Positions 22,466-34,375 of a DNA stretch of 37,500 bases are shown in pieces; the stretch's first letter is position 1, and every line of letters begins with the position of its first letter. The DNA comes from Monoplex corrugatus (lineage: Eukaryota > Mollusca > Gastropoda > Littorinimorpha > Ranellidae): positions 172,641,758-172,679,257 of the forward strand of contig CM060305.1 in NCBI GenBank assembly GCA_030674185.1. The letters run 5' to 3'. The translations under genes and the position numbers were made by a program. The notes under the pieces were generated by a model, which was not told where the DNA came from, made no database searches, and saw nothing but the letters and a program-made list of their open reading frames with translations.

Positions 22466-22564
22466 AAAACCATGGACACAAGAAAGAGAAAATAATATGA
22501 ATAAACAAAATAAAAGAATAAATAAATGAAGATGTACGGCTCTCATTTTCCCCCACCCACCCTC

Positions 22565-25500
22565 TCCTCAACCAGTTCATACAAACCCATCTATATCAAC
22601 AATGTAATGGAGTAATCAGTGTATTTCAAACAATGCAAAGCATACCAAATGGTTCATACAAACCCATCTATATCAACAATGTAATGGATTAATCAGTGTA
22701 TTTCAAACAATGCAAAGCATACCAAATGGTTCATACAAACCCATCTATATCAACAATGTAATGGATTAATCAGTGTATTTCAAACAATGCAAAGCATACC
22801 AAATGGTTCATACAAACCCATCTATATCAACAATGTAATGGAGTAATCAGTGTATTTCAAACAATGCAAAGCATACCAAATGGTTCATAACAAACCCATC
22901 TATATCAACAATGTAATGGAGTAATCAGTGTATTTCAAACAATGCAAAACATACCAAATGGTTCATACAAACCCATCTATATCAACAATGTAATGGATTA
23001 ATCAGTGTATTTCAAACAATGTAAAACATACCAAACGGTTCATACAAACCCATCTATATCAACAATGTAATGGATCAATCAGTGTATTTCAAACAATGCA
23101 AAGCATACCAAATGATTCATACAAACCCATCTATGTCAACAATGTAATGGAGTAATCAGAGTATTTCAAACAATGCAAAGCATACCAAATGGTTCATACA
23201 AACCCATCTATGTCAACAATGTAATGGATTAATCAGTGTATTTCAAACAATGCAAAGCATACCAAATGGTTCATACAAACCCATCTATATCAACAATGTA
23301 ATGGATTAATCAGTGTTTTCCCAAAAACAATGCAAAGCATACCAAATGGTTCATACAAACCCATCTATATCAACAATGTAATGGATTAATCAGTGTATTT
23401 CAAACATTGCAAAGCATACCAAATGGTTTCATACAAACCCATCTATATCAAAAATGTAATGGATTAATCAGTGTATTTCAAACAATGCAAAGCATACCAA
23501 ATGGTTCATACAAACCCATCTATATCAACAATGTAATGGAGTAATAAGTGTATTTCAAACAATGTAAAGCATACCAAATGGTTCATACAAACCCATCTAT
23601 ATCAACAATGTAATGGATTAATCAGTGTATTTCAAACAATGCAAAGCATACCAAATGGTTCATACAAACCCATCTATATCAACAATGTAATGGATTAATC
23701 AGTGTATTTCAAACATTGCAAAGCATACCAAATGGTTCATACAAACCCATCTATATCACAATGTAATGGATTAATCAGTGTATTTCAAACAATGCAAAGC
23801 ATACCAAATGGTTCATACAAACCCATCTATATCAACAATGTAATGGAGTAATCAGTGTATTTCAAACAATGTAAAGCATACCAAATGGTTCATACAAACC
23901 CATCTATATCAACAATGTAATGGAGTAATCAGTGTATTTCAAACAATGTAAAGCATACCAAATGGTTCATACAAACCCATCTATATCAACAATGTAATGG
24001 AGTAATCAGTGTATTTCAAACAATGCAAAGCATACCAAATGGTTCATACAAACCCATCTATATCAACAATGTAATGGAGTAATCAGTGTATTTCAAACAA
24101 TGTAAAACATACCAAATGGTTCATACAAACCCATCTATATCAACAATGTAATGGAGTAATCAGTGTATTTCAAACAATGCAAAGCATACCAAATGGTTCA
24201 TACAAACCCATCTATATCAACAATGTAATGGAGTAATCAGTGTATTTCAAACAATGTAAAGCATACCAAATGGTTCATACAAACCCATCTATGTCAACAA
24301 TGTAATGGAGTAATCAGTGTATTTCAAACAATGCAAAGCATACCAAATGGTTCATACAAACCCATCTATATCAACAATGTAATGGAGTAAACAGTGTATT
24401 TCAAACAATGCAAAACATACCAAATGGTTCATACAAACCCATCTATATCAACAATGTAATGGAGTAATCAGTGTATTTCAAACAATGTAAAGCATACCAA
24501 ATGGTTCATACAAACCCATCTATGTCAACAATGTAATGGAGTAATCAGTGTATTTCATACAATGCAAAGCATACCAAATGGTTCATACAAACCCATCTAT
24601 ATCAACAATGTAATGGAGTAATCAGTGTATTTCAAACAATGCAAAGCATACCAAATGGTTCATACAAACCCATCTATATCAACAATGTAATGGAGTAATC
24701 AGTGTATTTCAAACAATGCAAAGCATACCAAATTGTTCATACAAACCCATCTATATCAACAATGTAATGGATCAATCAGTGTATTTCAAACAATGCAAAG
24801 CATACCAAATGGTTCATACAAACCCATCTATATCAACAATGTAATGGATCAATCAGTGTATTTCAAACAATGCAAAGCACACCAAATGGTTCATACAAAC
24901 CCATCTATATCAACAATGTAATGGAGTAATCAGTGTATTTCAAACAATGTAAAACATACCAAATGGTTCATACAAACCCATCTATATCAACAATGTAATG
25001 GATTAATCAGTGTATTTCAAACAATGCAAAGCATACCAAATGGTTCATACAAACCCATCTATATCAACAATGTAATGGAGTAATCAGTGTATTTCAAACA
25101 ATGCAAAGCATACCAAATGGTTCATACAAACCCATCTATATCAACAATGTAATGGAGTAATCAGTGTATTTCAAACAATGCAAAGCATACCAAATGGTTC
25201 ATACAAACCCATCTATATCAACAATGTAATGGAGTAATCAGTGTATTTCAAACAATGTAAAACATACCAAATGGTTCATACAAACCCATCTATATCAACA
25301 ATGTAATGGAGTAATCAGTGTATTTCAAACAATGCAAAACATACCAAATGGTTCATACAAACCCATCTATATCAACAATGTAATGGAGTAATCAGTGTAT
25401 TTCAAACAATGCAAAGCATACCAAATGGTTTATACAAACCCATCTATATCAACAATGTAATGGAGTAATCAGTGTATTTCAAACAATGCAAAGCATACCA

Positions 25501-25680
25501 AATGGTTCATACAAACCCATCTATATCAACAATGTAATGGATCAATCAGTGTATTTCAAACAATGCAAAGCATACCAAATGGTTCATACAAACCCATCTA
25601 TATCAACAATGTAATGGATCAATCAGTGTATTTCAAACAATGCAAAGCACACCAAATGGTTCATACAAACCCATCTATAT
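22565..25680 (+). repeat. 77-bp satellite array, left block, about 40 copies
   Basis: The unit includes ggttcatacaaacccatcta, tatcaacaatgtaatgg, agtaatcagtgtatttcaaa and caatgcaaagcatacc; period 77 bp (22651 to 22728). Variants: gagtaa, gattaa or gatcaa; gcaaag, gtaaag or gtaaaa. A rare cacacc variant with two preceding gatcaa units recurs exactly 770 bp apart (24871 and 25641), indicating a ten-unit higher-order repeat. Confidence 0.97.
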
Positions 25681-26879
25681 TATTATTATTATTAAGGGCA
25701 TTTAGAGCGCCTAATCTTTCTGGAAAGCCCTAAGCGCTTACAAACTGTACAATACACATTACATCGAACATAGAAACATAGGCCTAATATAATTTTCATC
25801 ATACATGGCGGACCTCTGTCACTCCATCCCACAAGCACATACACACCGTTAATAATATCAAATATTAGTACCTACTCTCTGGCACACACACACATATCCT
25901 CCTCCCACCCCGAGACATATCTATAGGCGCACAGCAATAACATACACAGAAGCACGCTAGCGCGCAGACAGCATAGCTCTTTTAGGTTAATAAATTTCAG
26001 AGAGGAAAGAGATGCGTTTTCAAGCCAGATTTAAATGACTGAAGACTTGTTTTGTGCCTCAGCGGGTAGGGAAGTGAATTCCATGAGGAAGGGGCTTGAA
26101 AAGAAAAGGATCGCTCACCATATGATTTTGTTCGAAAAGTTGGGATTCGAAATAAGCGGGTATCGGCTGAGGTACGAAGATGACGAGATGGAACGTATAG
26201 TTGAAGATATTCAGACAGGTAAGAGGGAATAGAATTGTCGAAGTATCTGAAGCACTGAACAGCAATTTTATGTTGGATCCTTTTCAACACAGGTAACCAA
26301 TGCAAGTCTTGGAGAAGAGGAGAGACATGCTGAAATTTGGAAGACCGAAATACTAGCCGAGCGGCATGGTTCTGTACTTTCTGAAGTTTGTCAAGGAGCT
26401 GTTTTGGGGAACCAGACAGAAGGGAATTACAATAGTCAAGACGAGAAAGAACGAAAGCACAAACTAATATTTTAGTAGCTTCGAGAGTAAGGAGATGACG
26501 GGTGGAACCTATTCTACGAAGTTCAAGGTAACAGACACGACAGATGTTTGAGACATGCTGCTGAAAGTTAAGAGTGTTGTCGATGGTGACACCTAGATTC
26601 TTAACTTTTTGGGAGAGGGGTGATGTCTGTCCCATTCAGTGATATGGAAGATGGAATTAAGTCACAGTTGAGAAGTTTTTTAGGAGTAATGAAAATCATT
26701 TCAGTTTTGTCTTGGTTTAGTTGTAATTTGTTACAAGTCATCCAGTCTTTCACGTCGGAAATGCAGGCTTTAGTGGTTTGTACGATGTTGTTTACATTAG
26801 AGATGAGACCAGAATTGTAAATTTGATTGTCATCTGAGAAGCTATGATGTGATACAGAATGGCGGAGAATAATATTTGC
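25680..26879 (-). mobile_element. CR1/L2-like LINE (second family) inserted in the 77-bp array
   Basis: The minus-strand frames encode FSDDNQIY (a degenerate YADD catalytic block, near 26830), [63 protein letters not shown] and FKSGLKTHLFPL. The 5' end is truncated just upstream of the catalytic motif, and the 3' end at 25680 has an ATT/TAA tail. A frame change near 26620 separates the two open segments. Confidence 0.85.
25997..26635 (-). pseudogene. RT C-terminal fragment of the second CR1/L2-like family
   Basis: A 212-residue open stretch with the family's C-terminal blocks ([47 protein letters not shown]). It diverges clearly from copies A and B, so it is a separate LINE family. Truncated ORF2, non-functional. 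Confidence 0.85.
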
Positions 26880-27418
26880 AACAATGTAATGGATCAATCA
26901 GTGTATTTCAAACAATGCAAAGCATACCAAATGGTTCATACAAACCCATCTATATCAACAATGTAATGGATCAATCAGTGTATTTCAAACAATGCAAAGC
27001 ATACCAAATGGTTCATACAAACCCATCTATATCAACAATGTAATGGAGTAATCAGTGTATTACAAACAATGTAAAACATACCAAATGGTTCATACAAACC
27101 CATCTATATCAACAATGTAATGGAGTAATCAGTGTATTTCAAACAATGTAAAACATACCAAATGGTTCATACAAACCCATCTATATCAACAATGTAATGG
27201 AGTAATCAGTGTATTTCAAACAATGCAAAGCATACCAAATGGTTCATACAAACCCATCTATATCAACAATGTAATGGATTAATCAGTGTATTTCAAACAA
27301 TGCAAAGCATACCAAATGGTTCATACAAACCCATCTATATCAACAATGTAATGGAGTAATCAGTGTATTTCAAACAATGTAAAACATACCAAATGGTTCA
27401 TACAAACCAAATGGTTCA
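26880..27418 (+). repeat. 77-bp satellite array, right block, about seven copies
   Basis: The array resumes at caacaatgtaatgg, exactly where the left block stopped (catctatat at 25680). It ends in a partial unit near 27418. 27419-27710 is unique sequence. Confidence 0.97.
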
Positions 27419-27710
27419 TAGTTTGATCCATGATTGAAAAGACATAATCATGTGCAGAGAAACAGCCGTTAATAGACTCAAGGCTTGTAACACTTTTTTC
27501 ATCGCACAAATATGAAGTATTGATTTTATTATCAATGCTCAATGAAAAAAAGTATTACTATGCAAAATGGCTTTGCAAATGTACACAGTACACACACACA
27601 AACCACACACTTTTGCCTAAACAATTCACGTGTAAGGAAAAGAGGAAGGCACAAAATTAAAAACAACGTAAAACACTTTTTTTTACGGAATCGTTTCTCT
27701 CTCAAAAACA

Positions 27711-28236
27711 GGGCCAACCTCAAAAACAGACCAACCTCAAAAACAGGCCAACCTCAAAAACAGACCAACCTCAAAAACAGACCAACCTCAAAACACAGAC
27801 CAACCTCAAAAACAGACCAACCTCAAAAACAGGTCAACCTCAAAAACAGACCAACCTCAAAAACAGGCCAACCTCAAAAACAGGTCAACCTCAAAAACAG
27901 ACCAACCTCAAAAACAGACCAACCTCAAAAACAGACTTCAAAAACAGACCAACCTCAAAAACAGACCAACCTCAAAAACAGACCAACCTCAAAAACAGGC
28001 CAACCTCAAAAACAGACCAACCTCAAAAACAGGCCAACCTCAAAAACAGACCAACCTCAAAAACAGGCCAACCTCAAAAACAGACCAACCTCAAAAACAG
28101 GCCAACCTCAAAAACAGGCCATCCTCAAAAACAGACCAACCTCAAAAACAGGCCAACCTCAAAAACAGGCCAACCTCAAAAACAGACCAACCTCAAAAAC
28201 AGACCAACCTCAAAAACAGGCCAACCTCAAAAACAA
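27711..28236 (+). repeat. 17-bp minisatellite, about 31 copies
   Basis: Unit ccaacctcaaaaacag plus a or g. One unit is truncated at about 27935. An open frame covering it (27542-28324) reads as NLKNRPTSKTGQPQKQ repeats, which appear in every forward frame because 17 bp rotates phase; not called a gene. Confidence 0.97.
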
Positions 28237-29090
28237 GGACATTTGCTTTTGGAGGAAGGAGCTCACTTCATTTTCCATGCTCAGTCTCACAGTTTTTCCG
28301 TTTTTCAGTTTCACAATGATTTAACCGTTTGATGCCCACCCTGACATTGTGGCAGAGTGATCAGCTGCTCGCTTCAATAGTTTGAGGTTCAGTACAGTCA
28401 CATCCTCACTAATCGAAATTCCTGTTTGTTTGAGTTTTCTGCGACTGGCTATCACTTCTTTTTTCTTTATCTTGAAAGAAATCTTACCAGAATCGGACGT
28501 GGTTTGTTCTCCCCCACACCTCCTGTAGGTCTCCCCGGTCTGCCAGCAAGGTGCGCGACTTCCATGTCTGCGGCACTGCCGGCCACACCCACCTTCTGCG
28601 AGAACAGCTGCACCGCACTTTTCGGTGCAGTCAGCCCCTGACTCCTCCGCGGGTCTGGCTGCCTTCTTTATTCCGTGTACACGGACGTTCCAAGAACGGC
28701 CCTGTTGCTCTTGGTCATTCTGTGCGCACCTCAGCACCAGGGCCTCCTTCTGGCTCGTTTCCACCTTTGTCTGTAGGGACACATTCTTGGCCTTCAATTG
28801 TTACATCTCCTGGGTCAGACTGTCTCGATCTTTCTGAAGGTCGAACATGCTACTTTCAAGGACATCTAGCTGTCGATCGAATGTCTCTGTCAGCTATGTG
28901 ATCTCTCTCCTCATACTCTCAATGTCCTCTTTGGTACTGACTGTAGCTAGTTTTTTCCATGACAGTGTTAAGGGTGCTGTTGACTTTTTCTATTTCTGTG
29001 GCACTGATATTGTCTAGTCTCTGTTTCTGTCTGTCTCCCTCTTTCTTTCCTTTCTTTTCTTCTAAATGTTCACTGTCCGTTGAGCAGTTA
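28237..29090 (-). pseudogene. LINE ORF1-like protein, decayed (minus strand)
   Basis: On the minus strand: a charged N-terminal part (HLEEKKGKKEGDRQKQRLDN), a coiled-coil-like stretch (TETFDRQLDVLE, LKAKNVSLQTKVETSQKEA), then WNVRVHGIKK, SRRKLKQTGISISEDVTVLN and LKLLKRAADHSATMSGWASN, as in ORF1p of LINEs with an RRM-like middle domain. Known role: RNA-binding chaperone for LINE RNA. In-frame stops (about 28319, 28810, 28900) and a frameshift near 28955 inactivate it. The 3' end abuts the 17-bp array. Parent LINE family is not determined. Confidence 0.65.
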
Positions 29091-29279
29091 CTGTGTGTGG
29101 AGCATAACGTTTTTCGTTTCCCTCTGAAAATACGGTAAAAATTCTGTTGTCATAACAACAGGCACGACAGAGGGGTCAGTTGATTCTCAGCCTAACGCTC
29201 ACAGTTCACTGCTCTCATGGCCAGCTTCAGCCACCAAGCTAGCCCACAGCCAATCACTGTCACGGCAGTTTTGTTCTTT

Positions 29280-29305
29280 TTTTGGGGGGGCGGGGGGGGG
29301 GGGGT
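29280..29305 (+). repeat. G-run
   Basis: G runs of about 7 and 13 separated by C; potential quadruplex or assembly-sensitive homopolymer. A C-run of about 14 lies at 29586-29599. Confidence 0.8.
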
Positions 29306-29439
29306 AGCGTGTGTGTGGAGTTTGGCCCAACTGGGTAAAACTCACCTGTCCAGTTACGGATTACCTGTGCCTGTGTGTGTGTTTTACGTGATTTTTGTAC
29401 CTTGGCTGTGAATAGATGTTTCGCCCAGCCCGTGTTTAT

Positions 29440-30230
29440 GGCCTAAGATATGGTTTACGTATATCTGTGTGTGTGTAGATTTTTGCGTGTTTTGGGGCTG
29501 TTTTCTGTGAGCAGTGGTTCGGTGAGCTTGTTTTGTTGGCTTAAAAAATAAGGTTTTTGGCGTAAAAGGGTCCAGTTTGTGTCTGCCCCCCCCCCCCTCT
29601 TCTGCAATGGTCGGTTTGCAGTTAGGGGGGTGGGTCTGGGCCAGTTTCTGGTCGGAGATTCCACATGTAGCTGGACTTTATGTCCTAACAGTAGAAAAGT
29701 TTTGTGTTTGTAAAGATGTAGGAGTCAGTTGGTGTTTGGTGGTCTGCTATGGACGGTTTGCTGTTGGGGTGGATAGGGCCAGTTTCTCGTCAGAGGCTCC
29801 ACTTGTAGATGGATTTTATGTCCTATAAGTTGGAAGAGGTTTATGCTTGTCGGATATGTAACCAGGAGTGAATTGACGTCTGTTGCCCTCTGCTACAGAC
29901 GGTATGCGGTTTGGGTGTAGAGGACAGTTATTTGAAATCGTAGTTCGACGTTGTTCTGTGTAAGTTAAGAGTTCTATGTTTGTTGGATATGAAACCAGGA
30001 GTGACTTGACGTCTGTTCCCCTCTGCTACAGTCGGTATGTGGTTGGGTGTCGAGGTCAGTCATTCGAAGTTTAGTTCGACGTTGTTATATGGAATTCTAG
30101 AGTGTCTGTGTCTTTGTCAGGCATGTAACCAGGAGTAAATCGACGTCTGTTCCCCTTTGCTGCAGTTGATGTGTGGTTTGGGCGGTTAGGTTAGTTATTG
30201 GTATCTTGGTTCGTCAATATGTTTTACAAG
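29440..30230. repeat. Degenerate ~133-145 bp tandem repeat
   Basis: ccaggagtgaattgacgtctgtt-type blocks recur at 29862, 29995 and 30129 (133-134 bp). Upstream, gggccagtttct...gtcggagattccac...ttatgtcctaa recurs at about 29638 and 29787. Five or six diverged units. No coding sequence recognised. Confidence 0.65.
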
Positions 30231-30306
30231 TGAATGAGTTTTGCTGCCGTGTCTAATAATAGCTGTTTATATACCTACGGGTCAGTAAGGGAGTTGTTCC
30301 TTAGTT

Positions 30307-30401
30307 TCGCTAGTGTGAAGGGAGAAGATCACAAGATCACCATCGCTAGTGTGAAGGAGAAGATCACAAGATCACCATCGCTAGTGTAAGGGAGAAGATC
30401 C
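30307..30401 (+). repeat. 35-36 bp repeat, 2.7 copies
   Basis: tcgctagtgtgaaggagaag plus atcacaagatcacca begins at 30307, 30343 and 30378. Confidence 0.9.
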
Positions 30402-30402
30402 C

Positions 30403-30525
30403 ATGTCTGCACCAGTCGTCGTTCCTGTCCGTGTTGGTCCTGGCACTATGATGAGGTGTACGTGTCCAAACTGCGGTAACGTGACGAGTGTCCGAGGCAG
30501 GTGCGGCAAGTGGGCGCTTCTATGA
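30403..30525 (+). CDS. Small Cys-containing ORF, unknown
   Basis: A 40-residue frame starting ATG at 30403 and ending TGA at 30525. It contains MRCTCPNCGN then RCGKW, a possible Cys4-type zinc-binding cluster; CTCPNC resembles the buttonhead box of Sp/KLF factors but no zinc fingers follow. GC content is higher than the surroundings. An AATAAA sits at 31057-31062. Likely chance or a remnant; no function assigned. The rest of 30526-31310 shows no recognised gene. Confidence 0.2.
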   Translation: MSAPVVVPVRVGPGTMMRCTCPNCGNVTSVRGRCGKWALL

Positions 30526-31310
30526 CAGCGACTTCCGGCAGAATCGGCAGTAACTTCTGTGCCACGAGCCTACGGCCCAGTTGTTCGACTCGGCTCGTTT
30601 CCTTGGCGTCGCCCTTTGCAGGACTCAACGTCTGCTCTGTTTCGAGGATCTTCACTTCATTTCAGCGTTTGTTTCAGTCAGCGCCTGTTCGCCATTCCAA
30701 GCGTCGAGAGACTCGATAGAAATTGGGAACTCTATCATCGGGACTTCGTATGGACCATAATTGTCACCCTTGGTGAGACTATGTGTTGAAGGTTATTCTT
30801 TCCTCATTAGGGTCACGACACACGTGGGGCAAAGGACTGTGGCAAACAGAACTTATGTATGTGGTTGAACTTATGTATGCATTGCTGACGTTTTTCTTTC
30901 GGTGAGTGTCTGCGTTTGATAATATTCTAAGTGAATTTGGGTGTTTTGATGGTTTGAAATGTTTGTAATGTTGGTGTTGGGGTACCACCTCTGGCAATGC
31001 TATATTTACGTTTGTGATCTGTGCGAATGATGCGTCATGTTGTCTTGTTTGTCAGTAATAAAATTTGTGTAACTGCACTTTGTCCAAGTATTTTTCTCAT
31101 TTAGTTAGTGAACAGGTGTGCTAGTGCTGATAGGTCTGTTCTCTGTCTTTCTACTGTAGTTGAAGTCTTAGCGAGCTTGACAGTAACATTGCATACTTTC
31201 TCACTGCAATAACGAGAGAGAGAAAATATACGTCCGCACACCTTGACGGTCACCGATGAACTCGTTCTTCTTGTTGTTTGTTTCTTTCTTGTTTGCTGAT
31301 ATTGATTTGC

Positions 31311-31615
31311 ATTCCACTGTTCCCATGTAACATTCCACTGTCCCCATGTAACATTCCACTGTCCCCATGTAACATTCCACTGTCCCCATGTAACATTCCA
31401 CTGTTCCCATGTAACATTCCATTGACTCATGTAACACTCCACTGTCCCCCATGTAACACTCCACTGTCCCCATGTAACATTCCACTGTCCCCATGTAACA
31501 TTCCATTGTCCCCATTTACCGTTCCACTGTCCCCATGTAACACTCCATTGTCCCCATGTAACATTCCACTGTCCCCATGTAACATTCCATTGTCCCCATG
31601 TAACATTCCACTGTC
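31311..31615 (+). repeat. 21-bp minisatellite, about 14 copies
   Basis: Unit cattccactgtccccatgta plus a. Because 21 is a multiple of three, it gives long seven-residue-repeat frames on both strands (PLSPCNI forward, ECYMGTV reverse); these are artefacts. 31616-31855 is AT-rich unique sequence. Confidence 0.97.
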
Positions 31616-31854
31616 CCCGAAAACAGCACGTCGCCTCGTTACACCGCCACCCTTTTTTCTTTTTCCTGATTTATGTCTTTGAATTTTTTATTTTTTATTT
31701 TCATTTTTTTTAGTTTACTCGTTCAAGTTTATTTTTCGACAAAATTTTACTTGTGGAAACTCTTGTTGTTGTTGTTAATTGTTAAAGTATATTTTATTTA
31801 AGAGAATTTTCCTTGTGACAACTCTTTTGTGGCCGTGGGTTCTTTTACGTGCTT

Positions 31855-31922
31855 GAATGGTTGGTTCTTTTGATAGAGCCATGGAAATCAAGACCACATG
31901 TTTCGAGTTCAATCCTCGCCCG
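31855..31922 (+). mobile_element. Possible tRNA-like SINE head
   Basis: tggttcttttgatagagcc (A-box-like) and tttcgagttcaatcctcgcc (strong B-box-like) at tRNA spacing, with aaatcaagaccacat in the anticodon-arm position. No clear acceptor stem. Confidence 0.4.
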
Positions 31923-32009
31923 CAATTATTAACAACTGCCCGTTGGCTGCCCACATGAATGTCTGTATCATTGTGGTGGTGTCAGTCAACTGTTTCATAC
32001 ATCCTGTCC

Positions 32010-32043
32010 TTCCCCAGCCCCCTCCCCCCTCCCCCCTCCCCCA
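32010..32043 (-). repeat. C-rich tract (G-rich on minus strand)
   Basis: Repeated ccccct units; potential quadruplex on the minus strand. Confidence 0.75.
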
Positions 32044-32054
32044 TTTCCCATGCC

Positions 32055-32258
32055 AACACCTTGCCACTGTACACAGTTCTCTGCAGGCTCAAGGAAACTT
32101 CTAGACCATTGCTAGAAAATATGGGTGGAGCGCATATGGACTAAAAATCCATATTTCAAGACCTTGCCGGTTCTGAAGGTTTTGCGCAGGCTCACGGAGT
32201 TTGCCAGACAATTGTCGGCAGATCTGTGTGGCGCGCATATGGACTTTCTCTAGTGCAG
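32055..32258 (+). repeat. 103-bp direct duplication
   Basis: accttgcc, gcaggctca.gga and gcgcatatggact occur in the same order in both copies, offset by 103 bp (32058/32161, 32083/32186). Diverged. Confidence 0.7.
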
Positions 32259-32751
32259 TGTACCCCTCTTGAACTACTAACTCAAAACTGTTTTGCATGA
32301 GCCAAATATAATATTATACTGCACACAGGACTTCCGTTTTATCCTCCTGTCGGAAAGACTATAATAATAATAATAATTACAATATTTATATAGCGCAAAA
32401 TCTCGATAAAAATCAAATCTAAGCGCTGAACATACACTTACGCACGCGCGCACACACACGCACACACACACACTTACACATGGCTATAAATGGGGAAAAA
32501 GAATAAAAGCAATGGAAAATTATAGAGAGCATATTATATACAAATATATATTACAATGTGATTCCCCTCCGAGTGGAGACAGGCTACAGAGGGGGATGAG
32601 TGAGGTCAGGATTTTATGCAGAGGAGAAAAGGTGAGTTTTGAGAGCGGACTTGAAGGAGACAAAAGTAGATTGCTGACGGACTGAGAGAGGAAGTTTGTT
32701 CCAGGAAAGTGGACCAGAAACAGAGAAGGCTCGTGGACCATAGGTATTGAG

Positions 32752-33396
32752 TTAGCGTGGAAAGCGAAAAGTCAGAGGATCGGAGGCAGAGTGGAGGGTA
32801 CATGAGGGAAGATAGATCTCAAGTAGGCTTGACAGGTAATCGGGGGATGCGTTATTGAGGCTTTTGTAGCACATGGTGTCTAGTTTGTACTGTATGCGCT
32901 TTGATACAGGGAGCCAGTGAAGTTGTGCCAGGAGAGGAGATATGTGGTCAGCTTTTTTCTTTTTGAGTACAAGGCGTGCAGCATTGTTTTGAATGCGCTG
33001 TAGGATGTGAATGGTGGAGGCAGGAAGACCAGACAGGAGTGAATTGCAATAGTCAATGCGAGACATTATGAAGGAGAGAACGAGTTTTGCAGTTGTTTCC
33101 ACAGAGAGATACTTCCTGATCAAGCTTATACGATGGAGGTGATAGTAGCAAGATCTGGCAGTTTGAGAAACAAAGTTGTTCATGGAGAGGGTAGAGTCAA
33201 TGCAGACACCAAGGTTTTTAGCTGAATCAGAAATTGGGACTGATGTGTTACATAATGGGAGAGAAAGAGGAGGCAGCTGAGAAAGTTTCTGACGGGTGCC
33301 AATGAGGATAGCTTCTGTCTTGTCGTCATTAAGCTGAAGTTTGTTGAACGTCATCCAGTTCTTAATGTCCGAGTAACACTCAGTGGTGCGAGTCAA
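32752..33396 (-). pseudogene. RT thumb/C-terminal region of copy B
   Basis: A 214-residue open stretch with [20 protein letters not shown] start, [24 protein letters not shown] and [13 protein letters not shown]; almost identical to copy A. It ends early at PLTFRFPR because of a 2-bp deletion relative to copy A. Confidence 0.85.
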
Positions 33397-33574
33397 GAGG
33401 CGCTGTATATTGTCTGGTGTGTCACTGTCTAGAAGTTGGGTGTCATCAGCATAGAAGTGGTGTTTTATAGAGTGGGAGTTGATGATAGTGGACAGGGGGG
33501 AGATGTAAAGAGTGAAAAGAACAGGGCCAAGGACAGATCCTTGTGGAACACCACAGGTCAGGCATGCAGGTTGA

Positions 33575-34010
33575 GAGTAAGTGCCTTAATGAGAACAGTT
33601 TGTTTTCTGTTTGACATATATGAAGTGAAAAAGGAGAGAGCAATGTCAGAGATGCCAAAAGTATGATGAAGTCTAGAAAGGAGAATACCATGATCAATGG
33701 TATCAAAGGCTGCAGACAGATCAAGGAGTGTGAGGAGAGAGACTTTGCCAGTATCAGTTGCAAGGAGGAGATTGTTGAGAATGTGTAGCAGGGCAGTTTC
33801 AGTGCTATGGCACTTGTGGTAGGCTGACTGGAAAGGATTGAGAAGATTGTTGGCAGACAGGTGAGAGTTCAGCTGGTTGAGGACAACTTTTTCGATGAGT
33901 TTTGACAAGAAAGAGAGATTAGAGATAGGCCGGTAATTTTTCAGTTCATTTGGGTCTAAATTGTATTTCTTGAGGAGACTAGCGTCCAGACCACCAATCA
34001 AGGTCTGACG
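33575..34010 (-). pseudogene. RT fingers/palm region of copy B
   Basis: Open stretch with NYRPISNLSFLSKLIEKVVL and FQSAYHKCHSTETALLHI followed by DLSAAFDTIDHGILL, the first catalytic Asp motif of CR1/L2-type RT. The frame is lost before GVPQGS by a single-base change in length. Confidence 0.85.
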
Positions 34011-34019
34011 GATTGGGCA

Positions 34020-34130
34020 GTAACATCTCTGTATGACTGGAATCGAACCCAGACTTTTCATGACATGTACTTCATAGCTGGGAGGGGAGAAAACCTCTTG
34101 TTTTACCAGGAGTTGGATTTGACATTCCAT
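34020..34130 (-). repeat. Box-B-containing monomers, partial
   Basis: The minus strand has ctgggttcgattcc and then, further upstream on that strand, ggttttctcccctcccagct, matching the monomers at 34925-35190. Confidence 0.55.
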
Positions 34131-34375
34131 GATGATAATGATGATGACGATAATATTAATAATAATTGTAATAATAATAATATAATTGGAACAACAACAA
34201 CAACTGCAGTAATAGTAATAATAATAGTACTACTACTACTACTGCTACTACTAATGCTGAGGATAGTAATTATGATAATAATAATAATGATGATGATGAT
34301 GATATTGACGATGATGATGATACAACTACTGCTATTACTATTACTGCTACTACTACTGCTACCACTAATGACATT
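34122..34375. repeat. Trinucleotide-rich tail (GAT, AAT, ACT)
   Basis: Runs of GAT/AAT, ACA, ACT and GAT. Lies immediately 3' of a minus-strand LINE end (34376), so probably its expanded tail. Confidence 0.9.

Larger units (their letters stand above)
32363..34010 (-). mobile_element. CR1/L2-like LINE copy B (RT domain present)
   Basis: The most complete copy of the family also at 16508 and 20360. The minus strand encodes [62 protein letters not shown] (about 33440-33460), then the same C-terminus as copy A. A frameshift near 33575 separates the palm from the YADD block, and a small deletion at about 32754 truncates the C-terminus. The 3' UTR has a short CA/GT run, and the end has ATT repeats at 32361-32376. 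5'-truncated near 34010. Confidence 0.85.

Noticed and set aside
26035..26232. Plus-strand ORF with an EISGYRLRYEDDEMER-like sequence
   Set aside because: It is antisense to the LINE RT frame on the minus strand.
27542..28324. A 260-residue ORF rich in NLKNRPTSKTGQPQKQ repeats
   Set aside because: It is the 17-bp minisatellite read through; all forward frames give the same peptide and no domain flanks it.
28319..28345. ttaaccgtttgatgcccacc looked like another TTAA MITE end
   Set aside because: It is the reverse complement of LINE ORF1 codons (WASNG region), so the resemblance is chance.
31101..31682. ORFs on both strands with PLSPCNI or ECYMGTV repeats
   Set aside because: Both are the 21-bp repeat, which keeps frame by length alone.
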